Assembly: GCA_028868455.1 (NCBI GenBank) | Contig: JAGWUK010000202.1 | Location: 1 to 6,172, forward strand | Origin: Burkholderiales bacterium | GTDB taxonomy: Bacteria; Pseudomonadota; Gammaproteobacteria; Burkholderiales; Burkholderiaceae_D | Direction of reading: 5' to 3' | Length of the DNA: 6,172 bases | Part shown: positions 1 through 4,997 of the stretch, piece by piece | Layout: each line of letters starts with the position of its first letter | How positions within the stretch are numbered: the stretch's first letter is position 1 | Notes under the pieces: generated by a model | The model's database searches: none | The model's input: the letters and a program-made list of their open reading frames with translations, nothing else | What the model was told of the DNA's origin: nothing | Made by a program: the position numbers and the translations under genes

Positions 1-73
1 ATGTCTTTGTCGCAGTTTTTTTTACCGTTGCAGGCATCAGGTTTTTTACGGGTTTCTTCATTGCGTCAGCCAT
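1..73 (-). CDS. rpoD: RNA polymerase sigma factor RpoD, N-terminal fragment
   Basis: Only the first 24 codons lie in the window; the gene runs off the left edge. The translation begins MADAMKKPVKNLMPATVKKT and is rich in Lys, Ala, Thr and Pro. That fits the basic, low-complexity N-terminal extension of betaproteobacterial sigma-70, which precedes region 1.1. No conserved sigma domain is visible, so the call depends largely on position: rpoD classically follows dnaG in the rpsU-dnaG-rpoD cluster. The start at 73 is preceded by a weak Shine-Dalgarno-like GGATGG about 9 nt upstream. A second in-frame ATG at codon 5 has no ribosome binding site. RpoD is the housekeeping sigma factor that directs RNA polymerase to -35/-10 promoters. 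Confidence 0.72.
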   Translation of the reverse strand, partial: MADAMKKPVKNLMPATVKKTATKT

Positions 74-116
74 TGAATTAAACCATCCGGAACTGAGGAA
101 GTCGTCTGTCACTAAC

Positions 117-152
117 GCAAAAAGAAAATAAGCTGCCGCCAGACCTGGTGGC
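117..152 (-). terminator. Terminator-like hairpin inside the rpoD leader
   Basis: On the minus strand GCCACCA (152-146) and TGGCGGC (141-135) form a 7-position stem with one A.C mismatch around the loop GGTC. The T-rich tract AGCTTATTTTCTTTTTG (134-118) follows. This is the layout of an intrinsic terminator, yet it lies inside the leader about 45-60 nt before the rpoD start. It could be an attenuator or the 3' end of a small RNA of roughly 190 nt started at the 319-347 promoter. The mismatch and interrupted T-tract make efficiency uncertain. Confidence 0.4.
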
Positions 153-318
153 CTGCATACGGTGCAAACTGTTTTTGCTTCAGACTTCCCGAGTCTCAGC
201 GCCAGTGTTTTGGGTTACTCGGAGGAGCATTACGCTCACCTAAACAACACATTCCATGCAAATACCAAGGGCTTTGCTCAGAATGAAACAACCTAAGACC
301 TTGAATCGAAAGCCTTTA

Positions 319-347
319 ATTATACCACGCCGAGCGCATTTACTCCA
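319..347 (-). promoter_or_regulatory. Predicted rpoD promoter, extended -10
   Basis: On the minus strand a perfect TATAAT (324-319) is preceded by TGG, giving the TGn extended -10 arrangement. At 17-bp spacing the -35 hexamer is TGGAGT (347-342), a poor match to TTGACA; extended -10 promoters often tolerate a weak -35. Transcription would start near 312 and leave a leader of about 240 nt before the rpoD ATG. This would let rpoD be transcribed independently of rpsU-yqeY-dnaG. Confidence 0.6.
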
Positions 348-446
348 GTCACAGCATGGCAAAACGACTCAACTTTGAATAAAAATTAAGCAGGCCTTTA
401 TTGCTGCCAAGAAGAAAACACACAGAAAAATTGCAAAAAATAAAAT

Positions 447-475
447 ATTTCAGAAGCACTATCGACAGAAGTCAA
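447..475 (-). promoter_or_regulatory. Possible second rpoD promoter
   Basis: On the minus strand TTGACT (475-470) lies exactly 17 bp from TGAAAT (452-447), a good -35 with a mediocre -10 (4 of 6). It sits about 30 bp past the dnaG stop. The -35 overlaps a small inverted repeat, GACAGA (464-469) with TCCGTC (477-482). It is weaker evidence than the TATAAT box at 319-324. Confidence 0.3.
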
Positions 476-502
476 TTCCGTCAAGCGCCCCAAAATCGTC
501 CG

Positions 503-2296
503 CTAACGTTGAGATGCTTCCTCTTCGGCCTGCTTACGCAAATTGTCTTGCAAAACCATAATTTCACGGTAGCGAGCGATATCAACTGGCTCCCGCAATC
601 CGCGCGCCGCCAATGCTTCCATCTCGGAACGCAACACCTGAAAACGGATTTGCCTGATAGCCCCCGCCAACTCAAGTCGCACGACGTCAATTTCAGTTTC
701 CGTCTGCTCTGCCACTTCGGCGATCAATGCATCAAAGTCCGAACTAGTTTGCCGCAACTGATCTGCCAATGCGGCAAACTGGGCGTACTCCCCCATTCCC
801 TGCGCTACATCCACTAGCTGGCGCAGCATAGCGGCACCGTCAGGGGCCAACATCGAAGCACAATTGAGAACATCGTCATCAAGCATCGCCGCCAGAGAAG
901 GATGTGCCACCAAAATGCGCATGACCTGACGTTCCAAACCTATTGGTGCACTTCTTCTTGCCCTGGGCGGCGCGAGCTTATGTCGCGCAACGGGCCGGGC
1001 CAATTCAAACATTGCTTCGATTTCGGCTGGCGTATTTTGTGTTAACTGCGCCAACTGACGCACCATTTGCAAACGCAACCCGGAGGGCTGCATCAATTGC
1101 AACAAAGGCTTCGCTTCAAATTGCGTTTTTGCTCGCCCTTCAGCAGAGTTAAGATCATTGTCACCCACAACTTCACGCATGAAAAATTGCGATAACGGCA
1201 TGGCATCGTGAATTTGCTGCGCAAAGGCGTCAGCACCAAATTCGCGGACAAAACTGTCGGGATCGTGTTCTGCCGGCAAAAACAAAAACTGGATAATTTT
1301 CTCGTCGCTGGCATGCGGCAAGCAGGCGTCCAGCGCTCTGCGCGCAGCGCGTCGACCGGCACTATCTCCATCGAAACTAAAGACAACATTATCAGTCTGC
1401 CGCAATAATTTTTGCACATGTGTCGGCGTACAGGCTGTCCCAAGGGTTGCCACAGCTTGCGGAAAGCCCATCTGCGCCAACGCCACCACATCCATATACC
1501 CCTCGGTCACCAGCGCATAGCCGGCTTCGCGAATCGCCTGACGTGCCTCAAACAGGCCATACAGTTCAAAGCCCTTTTGAAATAATGGTGTTTCCGGTGA
1601 ATTCAAATATTTGGGTTCGCCCTGCTCCATGATGCGACCACCAAATCCGATGACTTGCCCTTTAGTATTTCGTATCGGAAACATAACGCGATCGCGGAAT
1701 CGATCGTAGCGCTTGCGTCCTCCGCCCTCATCGGCACTCTTATCGATCACCAACCCAGCCTCAACCAACTCAGGCGCATCGTAGTCCGCAAATACGCTGC
1801 GCAACCCATCCCACGCATCGGGAGCGAACCCCATTCCAAAACGTGCCGCAACCTCGCCTGTGAGCCCACGCTTTTTTAAATAGGCGATCGCTTGCGGTGC
1901 CGTTCGCAATTGCTGTTTGTAATACTCGCCGGCGCGTGTCATCACTTCGGTCAAGGCCAAATTTCTGGCCTGGGCTTCTATGCGTTGCGCGGGCAACATC
2001 CTGTCGTCTTCCGGCACGGTCAAGCCATTGCTCTGCGCCAGATCACGGATTGCATCAACGTAATTCAGCCCAGAATATTCCATCAGGAATCCGATGGCAC
2101 TTCCATGCGCGCCACAACCAAAGCAATGATAAAACTGCTTGGTCGGGCTGACCGTGAAACTCGGGGATTTTTCGTTATGAAAGGGACACAAACCCATGTA
2201 GTTTGCGCCACTTTTTTTCAACTGAACGAATTTACCCACCACGTCAACAATGTCAACGCGGGTCAGTAAATCCTGAATAAAACTTTGCGGTATCAA
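503..2296 (-). CDS. dnaG: DNA primase DnaG
   Basis: DnaG synthesises the short RNA primers for lagging-strand synthesis at the replication fork and is recruited by the DnaB helicase. The 597-residue product has the full architecture. A CHC2 zinc-binding domain has Cys37, His40, Cys58 and Cys61. The basic RNA-polymerase core includes RYDRFRDRVMFPI near 197-209. The TOPRIM metal-binding acidic residues are Glu265 and Asp269 (EGYMD), Asp309 and Asp311 (FDGD), and Asp345 and Asp347 (DPD), the same positions as I recall for E. coli DnaG. A C-terminal helicase-binding domain follows from about 445. The start is TTG: an in-frame TAG lies 9 nt upstream (2305-2303) and the next ATG is codon 34, inside the zinc domain, whereas IPQSFIQDLLTRVDIVD aligns with the usual DnaG N-terminus. 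GGA lies about 9 nt before the TTG. The gene follows yqeY after 38 bp, so the two are probably cotranscribed. No frameshift is seen. Confidence 0.97.
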   Translation of the reverse strand: MIPQSFIQDLLTRVDIVDVVGKFVQLKKSGANYMGLCPFHNEKSPSFTVSPTKQFYHCFGCGAHGSAIGFLMEYSGLNYVDAIRDLAQSNGLTVPEDDRMLPAQRIEAQARNLALTEVMTRAGEYYKQQLRTAPQAIAYLKKRGLTGEVAARFGMGFAPDAWDGLRSVFADYDAPELVEAGLVIDKSADEGGGRKRYDRFRDRVMFPIRNTKGQVIGFGGRIMEQGEPKYLNSPETPLFQKGFELYGLFEARQAIREAGYALVTEGYMDVVALAQMGFPQAVATLGTACTPTHVQKLLRQTDNVVFSFDGDSAGRRAARRALDACLPHASDEKIIQFLFLPAEHDPDSFVREFGADAFAQQIHDAMPLSQFFMREVVGDNDLNSAEGRAKTQFEAKPLLQLMQPSGLRLQMVRQLAQLTQNTPAEIEAMFELARPVARHKLAPPRARRSAPIGLERQVMRILVAHPSLAAMLDDDVLNCASMLAPDGAAMLRQLVDVAQGMGEYAQFAALADQLRQTSSDFDALIAEVAEQTETEIDVVRLELAGAIRQIRFQVLRSEMEALAARGLREPVDIARYREIMVLQDNLRKQAEEEASQR

Positions 2297-2334
2297 AGCA
2301 AACTATCCGTATCGACGAAAGTGCGGGACAGAAC

Positions 2335-2781
2335 TCAACGTGTGAGTGCGGCTTTAACCAATCCCGAAACTTTTCCCATATCGGCACGACCAGCCAATTT
2401 GGCTTTCAATACGTCGATGACTTTGCGCATATCTTGCGGACCATTGGCACCAGTTTCGGTCACCGCTGCCGTAACCGCCGCCTGAACCTCTTCGTCGCTC
2501 AACGCTGCCGGCATATACACGGACAATACTTCCAATTCCGCTTTTTCAATATCAGCCAAATCCTGACGTCCGCCAGCCTCGAATTGGGAAATGGAGTCCT
2601 TGCGCTGCTTGATCATTTTTTCAATAATCGCCAGGATCATGCCATCATCCAACTCAACGCGCTCGTCCACTTCTTTTTGCTTCATTGCAGCGGTCAACAA
2701 ACGGATAGTTCCCAGCTTTGCAGTTTCCTTTGCCCGCATTGCCGCTTTCATGTCATCGGTGATTTGCTCTTTTAAGCTCAT
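2335..2781 (-). CDS. yqeY: GatB/YqeY-domain protein
   Basis: This 148-residue, mostly helical protein has the usual length and look of the YqeY family: N-terminal MSLKEQITDDMKAAMRAKE, the central QRKDSISQFEAGGRQDLADIE (about 59-79), VYMPAALSDEE near 88-98, and a C-terminal ADMGKVSGLVKAAL segment. The C-terminal part resembles the tRNA-binding tail domain of GatB, a subunit of the tRNA amidotransferase. The exact role of stand-alone YqeY proteins is not settled, though tRNA-related work is often suggested. The start at 2781 is chosen because AGGGG lies 6 nt upstream. A more distal in-frame ATG at 2850 would place the rpsU terminator hairpin inside the coding region and add a non-homologous tail. 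The gene sits between rpsU and dnaG, an arrangement common in betaproteobacteria and absent from E. coli. Confidence 0.92.
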   Translation of the reverse strand: MSLKEQITDDMKAAMRAKETAKLGTIRLLTAAMKQKEVDERVELDDGMILAIIEKMIKQRKDSISQFEAGGRQDLADIEKAELEVLSVYMPAALSDEEVQAAVTAAVTETGANGPQDMRKVIDVLKAKLAGRADMGKVSGLVKAALTR

Positions 2782-2806
2782 GTCTTGCCCCTGAATAAAA
2801 TCGGAT

Positions 2807-2844
2807 AAAAATAACAAAGCCCGCTGCGGCTGACCGGAGCGGGC
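2807..2844 (-). terminator. Intrinsic terminator after rpsU
   Basis: On the minus strand GCCCGCT (2844-2838) pairs perfectly with AGCGGGC (2825-2819). Inside this stem, after one C.C mismatch, CGG pairs with CCG around a TCAG tetraloop. The U-rich tract TTTGTTATTTTT follows (2818-2807). It lies about 60 nt past the rpsU stop and 25 nt before the yqeY start. It should reduce transcription into yqeY-dnaG relative to rpsU, matching the known partial terminator between rpsU and dnaG in E. coli. Confidence 0.8.
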
Positions 2845-2851
2845 ATGCAAA

Positions 2852-2888
2852 CCTAAGCAATGCTGAGGCGCATCCGGAAAACTCCGGA
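2852..2888 (-). repeat. Two further hairpins in the rpsU 3' untranslated region
   Basis: The first is TCCGGA (2888-2883) and TCCGGA (2878-2873) around a 4-nt loop, a 6-bp GC-rich stem starting 14 nt past the rpsU stop. The second is an imperfect CCT/AGG plus AGC/GCT stem (2868-2852). Neither is followed by a T-tract, so they are not terminators themselves. With the terminator just downstream they give rpsU mRNA a three-hairpin 3' end, which could protect the abundant rpsU message from exonucleases; that role is inference. Confidence 0.5.
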
Positions 2889-2901
2889 CACAGCGACAGA
2901 A

Positions 2902-3114
2902 TTAGTACATTTTCTTAGGTAATTGCTGACTACGAATACGTTTGTAGTGACGTTTAACTGCTGCTGCCAGTTTACGTTTACGCTCTGCTGTTGGCTTTTC
3001 GTAGAACTCGCGAGCGCGCAATTCGGTCAACAGACCGGTCTTTTCGATAGTGCGCTTGAAGCGGCGCATGGCGACTTCGAACGGCTCGTTTTCTTTAAGG
3101 CGAATTGTGGTCAT
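2902..3114 (-). CDS. rpsU: 30S ribosomal protein bS21
   Basis: bS21 is a small basic protein of the 30S subunit that lies near the 3' end of 16S rRNA and assists translation initiation. The 70-residue product begins [20 protein letters not shown], carries the family segment [27 protein letters not shown] (about 34-60, given here as key residues: aromatic EFYEKP followed by a Lys/Arg-rich helix) and ends with a basic tail, KKMY. Length and composition are typical. It heads the rpsU-yqeY-dnaG-rpoD cluster. The ATG at 3114 has no clear Shine-Dalgarno sequence: the 15 nt upstream read GGTTTGAACTTAC before the start, so initiation may rely on a short or structured leader. A perfect TATAAT box lies 21 bp upstream. 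Confidence 0.96.
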   Translation of the reverse strand: MTTIRLKENEPFEVAMRRFKRTIEKTGLLTELRAREFYEKPTAERKRKLAAAVKRHYKRIRSQQLPKKMY

Positions 3115-3135
3115 GTAAGTTCAAACCATGGAAAG

Positions 3136-3141
3136 ATTATA
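3136..3141 (-). promoter_or_regulatory. Predicted -10 box of rpsU
   Basis: A perfect TATAAT is read on the minus strand (3141-3136). No good -35 stands at 16-18 bp spacing (best is TTCCTG or similar), and there is no TGn extension. A start near 3129 would leave a leader of only about 15 nt. A second possibility further up is TATACT on the minus strand (3287-3282), with TTGCGG at a long 19-bp spacing. Confidence 0.45.
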
Positions 3142-3269
3142 GGAAGACCGAGATATTAACAGGAAATTTCTGAGATTGGAAGGAAGATGATTAAATCTTG
3201 CGCAAAAAAAGCCGTCGCATACGCAAATTTATAGTTCAATCGTTTTCAAAAAGCCACAATTCAGAAAGG

Positions 3270-3341
3270 ATACTCATAGGGAGTATAGATAAAAATACGC
3301 TGAAATCCGCAACGATTACATCGACCTTAAAATATACTCCC
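3270..3341 (-). repeat. Alternative inverted repeats upstream of rpsU
   Basis: GGGAGTATA (3279-3287) and TATACTCCC (3333-3341) are perfect 9-bp inverted copies separated by 45 bp. A third copy of the motif, ATACTC (3270-3275), forms a perfect 6-bp hairpin with GAGTAT (3281-3286) across a 5-nt loop. In a minus-strand transcript the middle copy could pair with either the upstream or the downstream partner, not both. A small CGAT-GTA-AATCG-type hairpin lies within the long loop. It could be an RNA switch or a protein operator; the function is unknown. Confidence 0.5.
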
Positions 3342-3390
3342 CAATAAGTAAATAACTGTCAGACTTCGCAGCATGAAAACAACGTTGGTT

Positions 3391-4587
3391 CTAAACTGCA
3401 GACCCTGCCGCAACGCCGGACGCCCAGGCCCATTGGAAGTTATATCCGCCCAACCATCCTGTCACATCAACGGCTTCGCCGATGAAATACAAGCCGGGAA
3501 CCTTCGCTACCATCATGCTTTGCTGCGATAGTCCACGCGTATCAATACCACCCCGCGTCACCTCCGCCTTCCGGTAACCTTCGGAGCCGCTGGGCGTCAA
3601 CTCCCAACGATTGATTTTTTCTCCCAATGCACGCAATTGCTTGTCCGGCATATCCGGAATCCGCGCATCGCCAGCAAAACCATGCGCGATCAATAAACCG
3701 TCGACTAGTCGTGACGGTAAATAGTGCGACAGGTAATTACTGAGATTTTTTTTGATCCGCGTTTTGTTTTCAACGAGATCCTGGGCAAGGTCCAGTTCCG
3801 GCAACAAGTTAATTCTGATGACGGTACCCGGTTGCCAGAAACTGGAAATTTGCAATACAGCGGGGCCAGACAATCCGCGATGCGTAAACAACAAATCTTC
3901 CCGAAAACTAGCGCGAGATTTTTTTTCGCCTGTTTCTATGTCCACCTCCAGGGAAATGCCGGACAAAGGAACAAACGGAGCCCAGGCCTGACTGTCAAAA
4001 GTCAGAGGGACGAGTGCGGGACGCGGCTCTATTACCTTGATGCCAAATTGCCTCGCAATTTTGTGGGCAAAATCCGTAGCACCTATTTTCGGTATAGATA
4101 AGCCACCGGTCGCGATCACCACGCTCGCTGCACGTATCTCACCACGATCAGTTTTCACAAGAAAGCCGTCGTCACTTTGCACAACTTCCGTAACGGCACT
4201 CGGCATTTGCCACTGCACTTTGCCGGAATCACATTCTGCCTTGAGCATGCGAATAATATCTTCGGCGCTATTATCGCAAAACAACTGCCCTTTATGCTTT
4301 TCGTGCCAGCCGATCTGATAGCGACGCATTAAGCTCAGAAAATCTTGTGGCGTGTACCTTGATAAGGCGCTCTTGCAAAAATGGGGATTTTCAGACAAAA
4401 AATTGCCCGGACCAGTCTGCAGATTTGTGAAATTACAACGGCCGCCACCTGAGATACGTATTTTCTCCGCCAGCTTTTCCGCGTGATCGATTAATACAAC
4501 ACGTTTGTTGCGTTGCCCTGCCACAGCGGCGCACATCATGCCAGCTGCACCTGCGCCAATGACGGCGACATCTACTTGTTTGTTCAT
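3391..4587 (-). CDS. HI0933/YhiN-family NAD(P)/FAD-dependent oxidoreductase
   Basis: This 398-residue flavoprotein belongs to the HI0933-like family (YhiN in E. coli), a conserved but biochemically poorly defined group of FAD-binding, probably cytoplasmic oxidoreductases. The N-terminus is a Rossmann dinucleotide-binding fold, VAVIGAGAAG at 7-16, with an acidic residue after strand 2 (Asp34). It is followed by the family hallmark SGGGRCNFTN (46-55). A second flavin-binding motif, VIATGGLSIP, is at 157-166. The middle domain has LLFTHRGLSGPAVLQ (232-246). The C-terminus has VTRGGI (343-348) and the FAD-closing segment with GLYFIGEAVD and GGYNFQWAWASG (365-391). The start at 4587 is preferred because AGGA lies 8 nt upstream and the product begins right at the Rossmann strand. 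An in-frame ATG at 4728 would add 47 non-homologous residues across the promoter region. It is codirectional with rpsU but 276 bp away. Confidence 0.93.
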   Translation of the reverse strand: MNKQVDVAVIGAGAAGMMCAAVAGQRNKRVVLIDHAEKLAEKIRISGGGRCNFTNLQTGPGNFLSENPHFCKSALSRYTPQDFLSLMRRYQIGWHEKHKGQLFCDNSAEDIIRMLKAECDSGKVQWQMPSAVTEVVQSDDGFLVKTDRGEIRAASVVIATGGLSIPKIGATDFAHKIARQFGIKVIEPRPALVPLTFDSQAWAPFVPLSGISLEVDIETGEKKSRASFREDLLFTHRGLSGPAVLQISSFWQPGTVIRINLLPELDLAQDLVENKTRIKKNLSNYLSHYLPSRLVDGLLIAHGFAGDARIPDMPDKQLRALGEKINRWELTPSGSEGYRKAEVTRGGIDTRGLSQQSMMVAKVPGLYFIGEAVDVTGWLGGYNFQWAWASGVAAGSAV

Positions 4588-4613
4588 ATTAATCGTCCTG
4601 AAAATCAGGCGAG

Positions 4614-4619
4614 ATTGTA
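4614..4619 (-). promoter_or_regulatory. Possible -10 box of the HI0933-family gene
   Basis: TACAAT is read on the minus strand (4619-4614), a 5 of 6 match, about 27 bp before the start codon. The -35 zone falls in a run of T residues (4645-4636) with no good TTGACA match. The dyad TTCACC-GGA-GGTGAA at 4625-4639 occupies the -10/-35 spacer, a position where a bound regulator would block the promoter. Confidence 0.35.
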
Positions 4620-4624
4620 GCGGA

Positions 4625-4639
4625 TTCACCGGAGGTGAA
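4625..4639. repeat. Perfect dyad TTCACC-GGA-GGTGAA
   Basis: This is a 6-bp perfect inverted repeat with a 3-bp centre, between the possible -10 and -35 of the minus-strand gene. A related dyad with the same TTCAC/GTGAA ends lies at 4690-4707. It may be an operator. In a plus-strand RNA it would form a hairpin masking the GGAGGTGA ribosome-binding sequence of the small ORF at 4644. Confidence 0.4.
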
Positions 4640-4643
4640 AAAA

Positions 4644-4706
4644 ATGAATTTGCCCGACTCGCCCCATAACAGCGCATCCGACAGGCCCGTTCACACTGAC
4701 CTGTGA
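4644..4706 (+). CDS. Candidate 20-codon small ORF
   Basis: An ATG at 4644 follows GGAGGTGA, which is complementary over 8 nt to the 16S rRNA tail, with 8 nt between GGAGG and the ATG. The 20-residue product begins MNLPDSPHNSASDRP and is hydrophilic, with no membrane segment or known motif. No plus-strand promoter for it is evident, and the region also serves the minus-strand gene. Translation is possible but unproven; a chance match is the main alternative. Confidence 0.2.
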   Translation: MNLPDSPHNSASDRPVHTDL

Positions 4707-4707
4707 A
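4690..4707. repeat. Perfect dyad TTCACA-N6-TGTGAA
   Basis: This is a 6-bp perfect inverted repeat with a 6-bp spacer. It looks like a CRP site turned inside out (TCACA outside, TGTGA inside order reversed), so it is not a canonical CRP site. It overlaps the stop of the small ORF and lies about 100 bp upstream of the oxidoreductase start. It shares half-sites with the dyad at 4625-4639. Confidence 0.35.
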
Positions 4708-4783
4708 AATTGCACTGAAATATGGCAAGTTAAAAATAATTTACACAATTACAATTCAATGTTTGAAATCTGCAACGCTTTCT

Positions 4784-4806
4784 GCAAATTAGCCGATGCA
4801 ATTTGC
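4784..4806. repeat. Dyad GCAAATT-N9-AATTTGC upstream of the receptor promoter
   Basis: This is a perfect 7-bp inverted repeat with a 9-bp spacer, ending 18 bp before the predicted -35 of the receptor gene. The position suits an activator site. It is AT-rich, so chance occurrence is possible. I recognise no specific regulator. Confidence 0.4.
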
Positions 4807-4824
4807 GTCCAAATTAAGTAATTC

Positions 4825-4853
4825 TTGACTTGTGTTTCGCAAGAAGAGATAAC
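4825..4853 (+). promoter_or_regulatory. Predicted promoter of the TonB-dependent receptor
   Basis: TTGACT (4825-4830; 5 of 6) and GATAAC (4848-4853; 4 of 6) are separated by exactly 17 bp. Transcription would begin near 4860, leaving a leader of about 138 nt before the receptor ATG. The operator-like tandem repeat lies just downstream, at roughly +7 to +34. Confidence 0.5.
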
Positions 4854-4865
4854 TGACTGCCGACG

Positions 4866-4893
4866 ACGCAAACGATTACGCAAACGATTGCGC
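4866..4893. promoter_or_regulatory. 12-bp tandem repeat with LacI/PurR-like operator
   Basis: ACGCAAACGATT is repeated twice head to tail without a gap (4866-4877, 4878-4889). The second unit plus flank reads ACGCAAACGATTGCGC (4878-4893), containing the perfect dyad CGCAA-ACGA-TTGCG. Against the E. coli PurR-type consensus ACGCAAACGTTTGCGT, this matches 14 of 16 positions and the first unit 13 of 16, including the central CG typical of LacI-family operators. Placed just after the predicted start site, it would suit a repressor. With a 12-bp period the two 16-bp sites overlap, so two dimers could not easily bind side by side. It may simply be a slippage duplication of one site. Confidence 0.5.
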
Positions 4894-4997
4894 TGGCCAT
4901 ATTAGGCTGTCATTCTGGGCGAACTGAGCCCCATCAATGCAGGCATATTGCACCATTTCGTATCTTTGTCGAACCACACAACTTTGGGAATTCACAC

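Larger units (their letters stand above)
74..502 (-). other. dnaG-rpoD intergenic region with rpoD leader
   Basis: This 429-bp gap contains no convincing protein gene on either strand. Read on the minus strand it has four parts: an AU-rich stretch after the dnaG stop (roughly 455-421), a possible promoter (475-447), an extended -10 promoter (347-319), and a leader of about 240 nt rich in short inverted repeats. Leader pairings seen include GGCTTT (314-309) with AAAGCC (275-270), ACTCGG (194-189) with CCGAGT (222-217), an AGACT/AGTCT stem at 182-196, and a GC-rich hairpin at 135-152. In E. coli the dnaG-rpoD junction is an mRNA processing site; the AU-rich part here could play that role, but this is inference. 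Confidence 0.6.
3115..3390 (-). other. Intergenic region between the HI0933-family gene and rpsU
   Basis: This 276-bp gap is AT-rich and contains no plausible coding gene. No classical terminator is visible after the flavoprotein stop at 3391, so some readthrough toward rpsU is possible. It holds the TATAAT box next to rpsU, the GGGAGTATA/TATACTCCC inverted repeat system at 3270-3341, and near 3197-3224 a T-rich run on the minus strand flanked by TTGCG and CGCAA arms. Confidence 0.5.
4588..4997. promoter_or_regulatory. Divergent regulatory region between the oxidoreductase and receptor genes
   Basis: This 410-bp gap lies between divergently transcribed genes and must contain both promoters. 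It holds a -10 candidate for the minus-strand gene (4614-4619), two TTCAC/GTGAA dyads (4625-4639 and 4690-4707), a small ORF (4644-4706), a 23-bp dyad (4784-4806), a plus-strand promoter (4825-4853) and a 12-bp tandem repeat with operator-like sequence (4866-4893). Several entries below treat these. I see no convincing 19-bp Fur box. Confidence 0.6.

Noticed and set aside
118..312. 6S RNA in the rpoD leader
   Set aside because: The length and a GGTGAGC...GCTC...CCGAG stretch recall 6S RNA, but the 5' and 3' ends do not pair into the required closing stem.
298..316. tRNA T-arm-like TTTCGATTC
   Set aside because: The flanking bases do not form a 5-bp T stem and no acceptor, D or anticodon arms can be found around it.
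401..817. Open frame of 138 codons on the plus strand
   Set aside because: Most of it is antisense to the 3' end of dnaG, and its start lies in an AU-rich gap without a ribosome binding site.
2782..2850. Longer start for the YqeY protein at 2850
   Set aside because: The extension would be encoded by the terminator hairpin and adds residues foreign to the family; the ATG at 2781 has AGGGG at good spacing.
3356..3371. LexA-box-like CTGT-N8-GCAG
   Set aside because: One core base deviates from CTGT-N8-ACAG, the spacer is not AT-rich, and it lies some 240 bp from rpsU, so it is too weak to call even though the E. coli cluster is LexA-linked.
4588..4728. Longer start for the HI0933-family protein at 4728
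   Set aside because: The added 47 residues have no family likeness and cover the promoter-like region; the ATG at 4587 has AGGA upstream and opens directly into the Rossmann fold.
4866..4889. CRISPR or larger repeat array
   Set aside because: There are only two 12-bp units with no spacer between them, so it is neither a CRISPR array nor an extended satellite.
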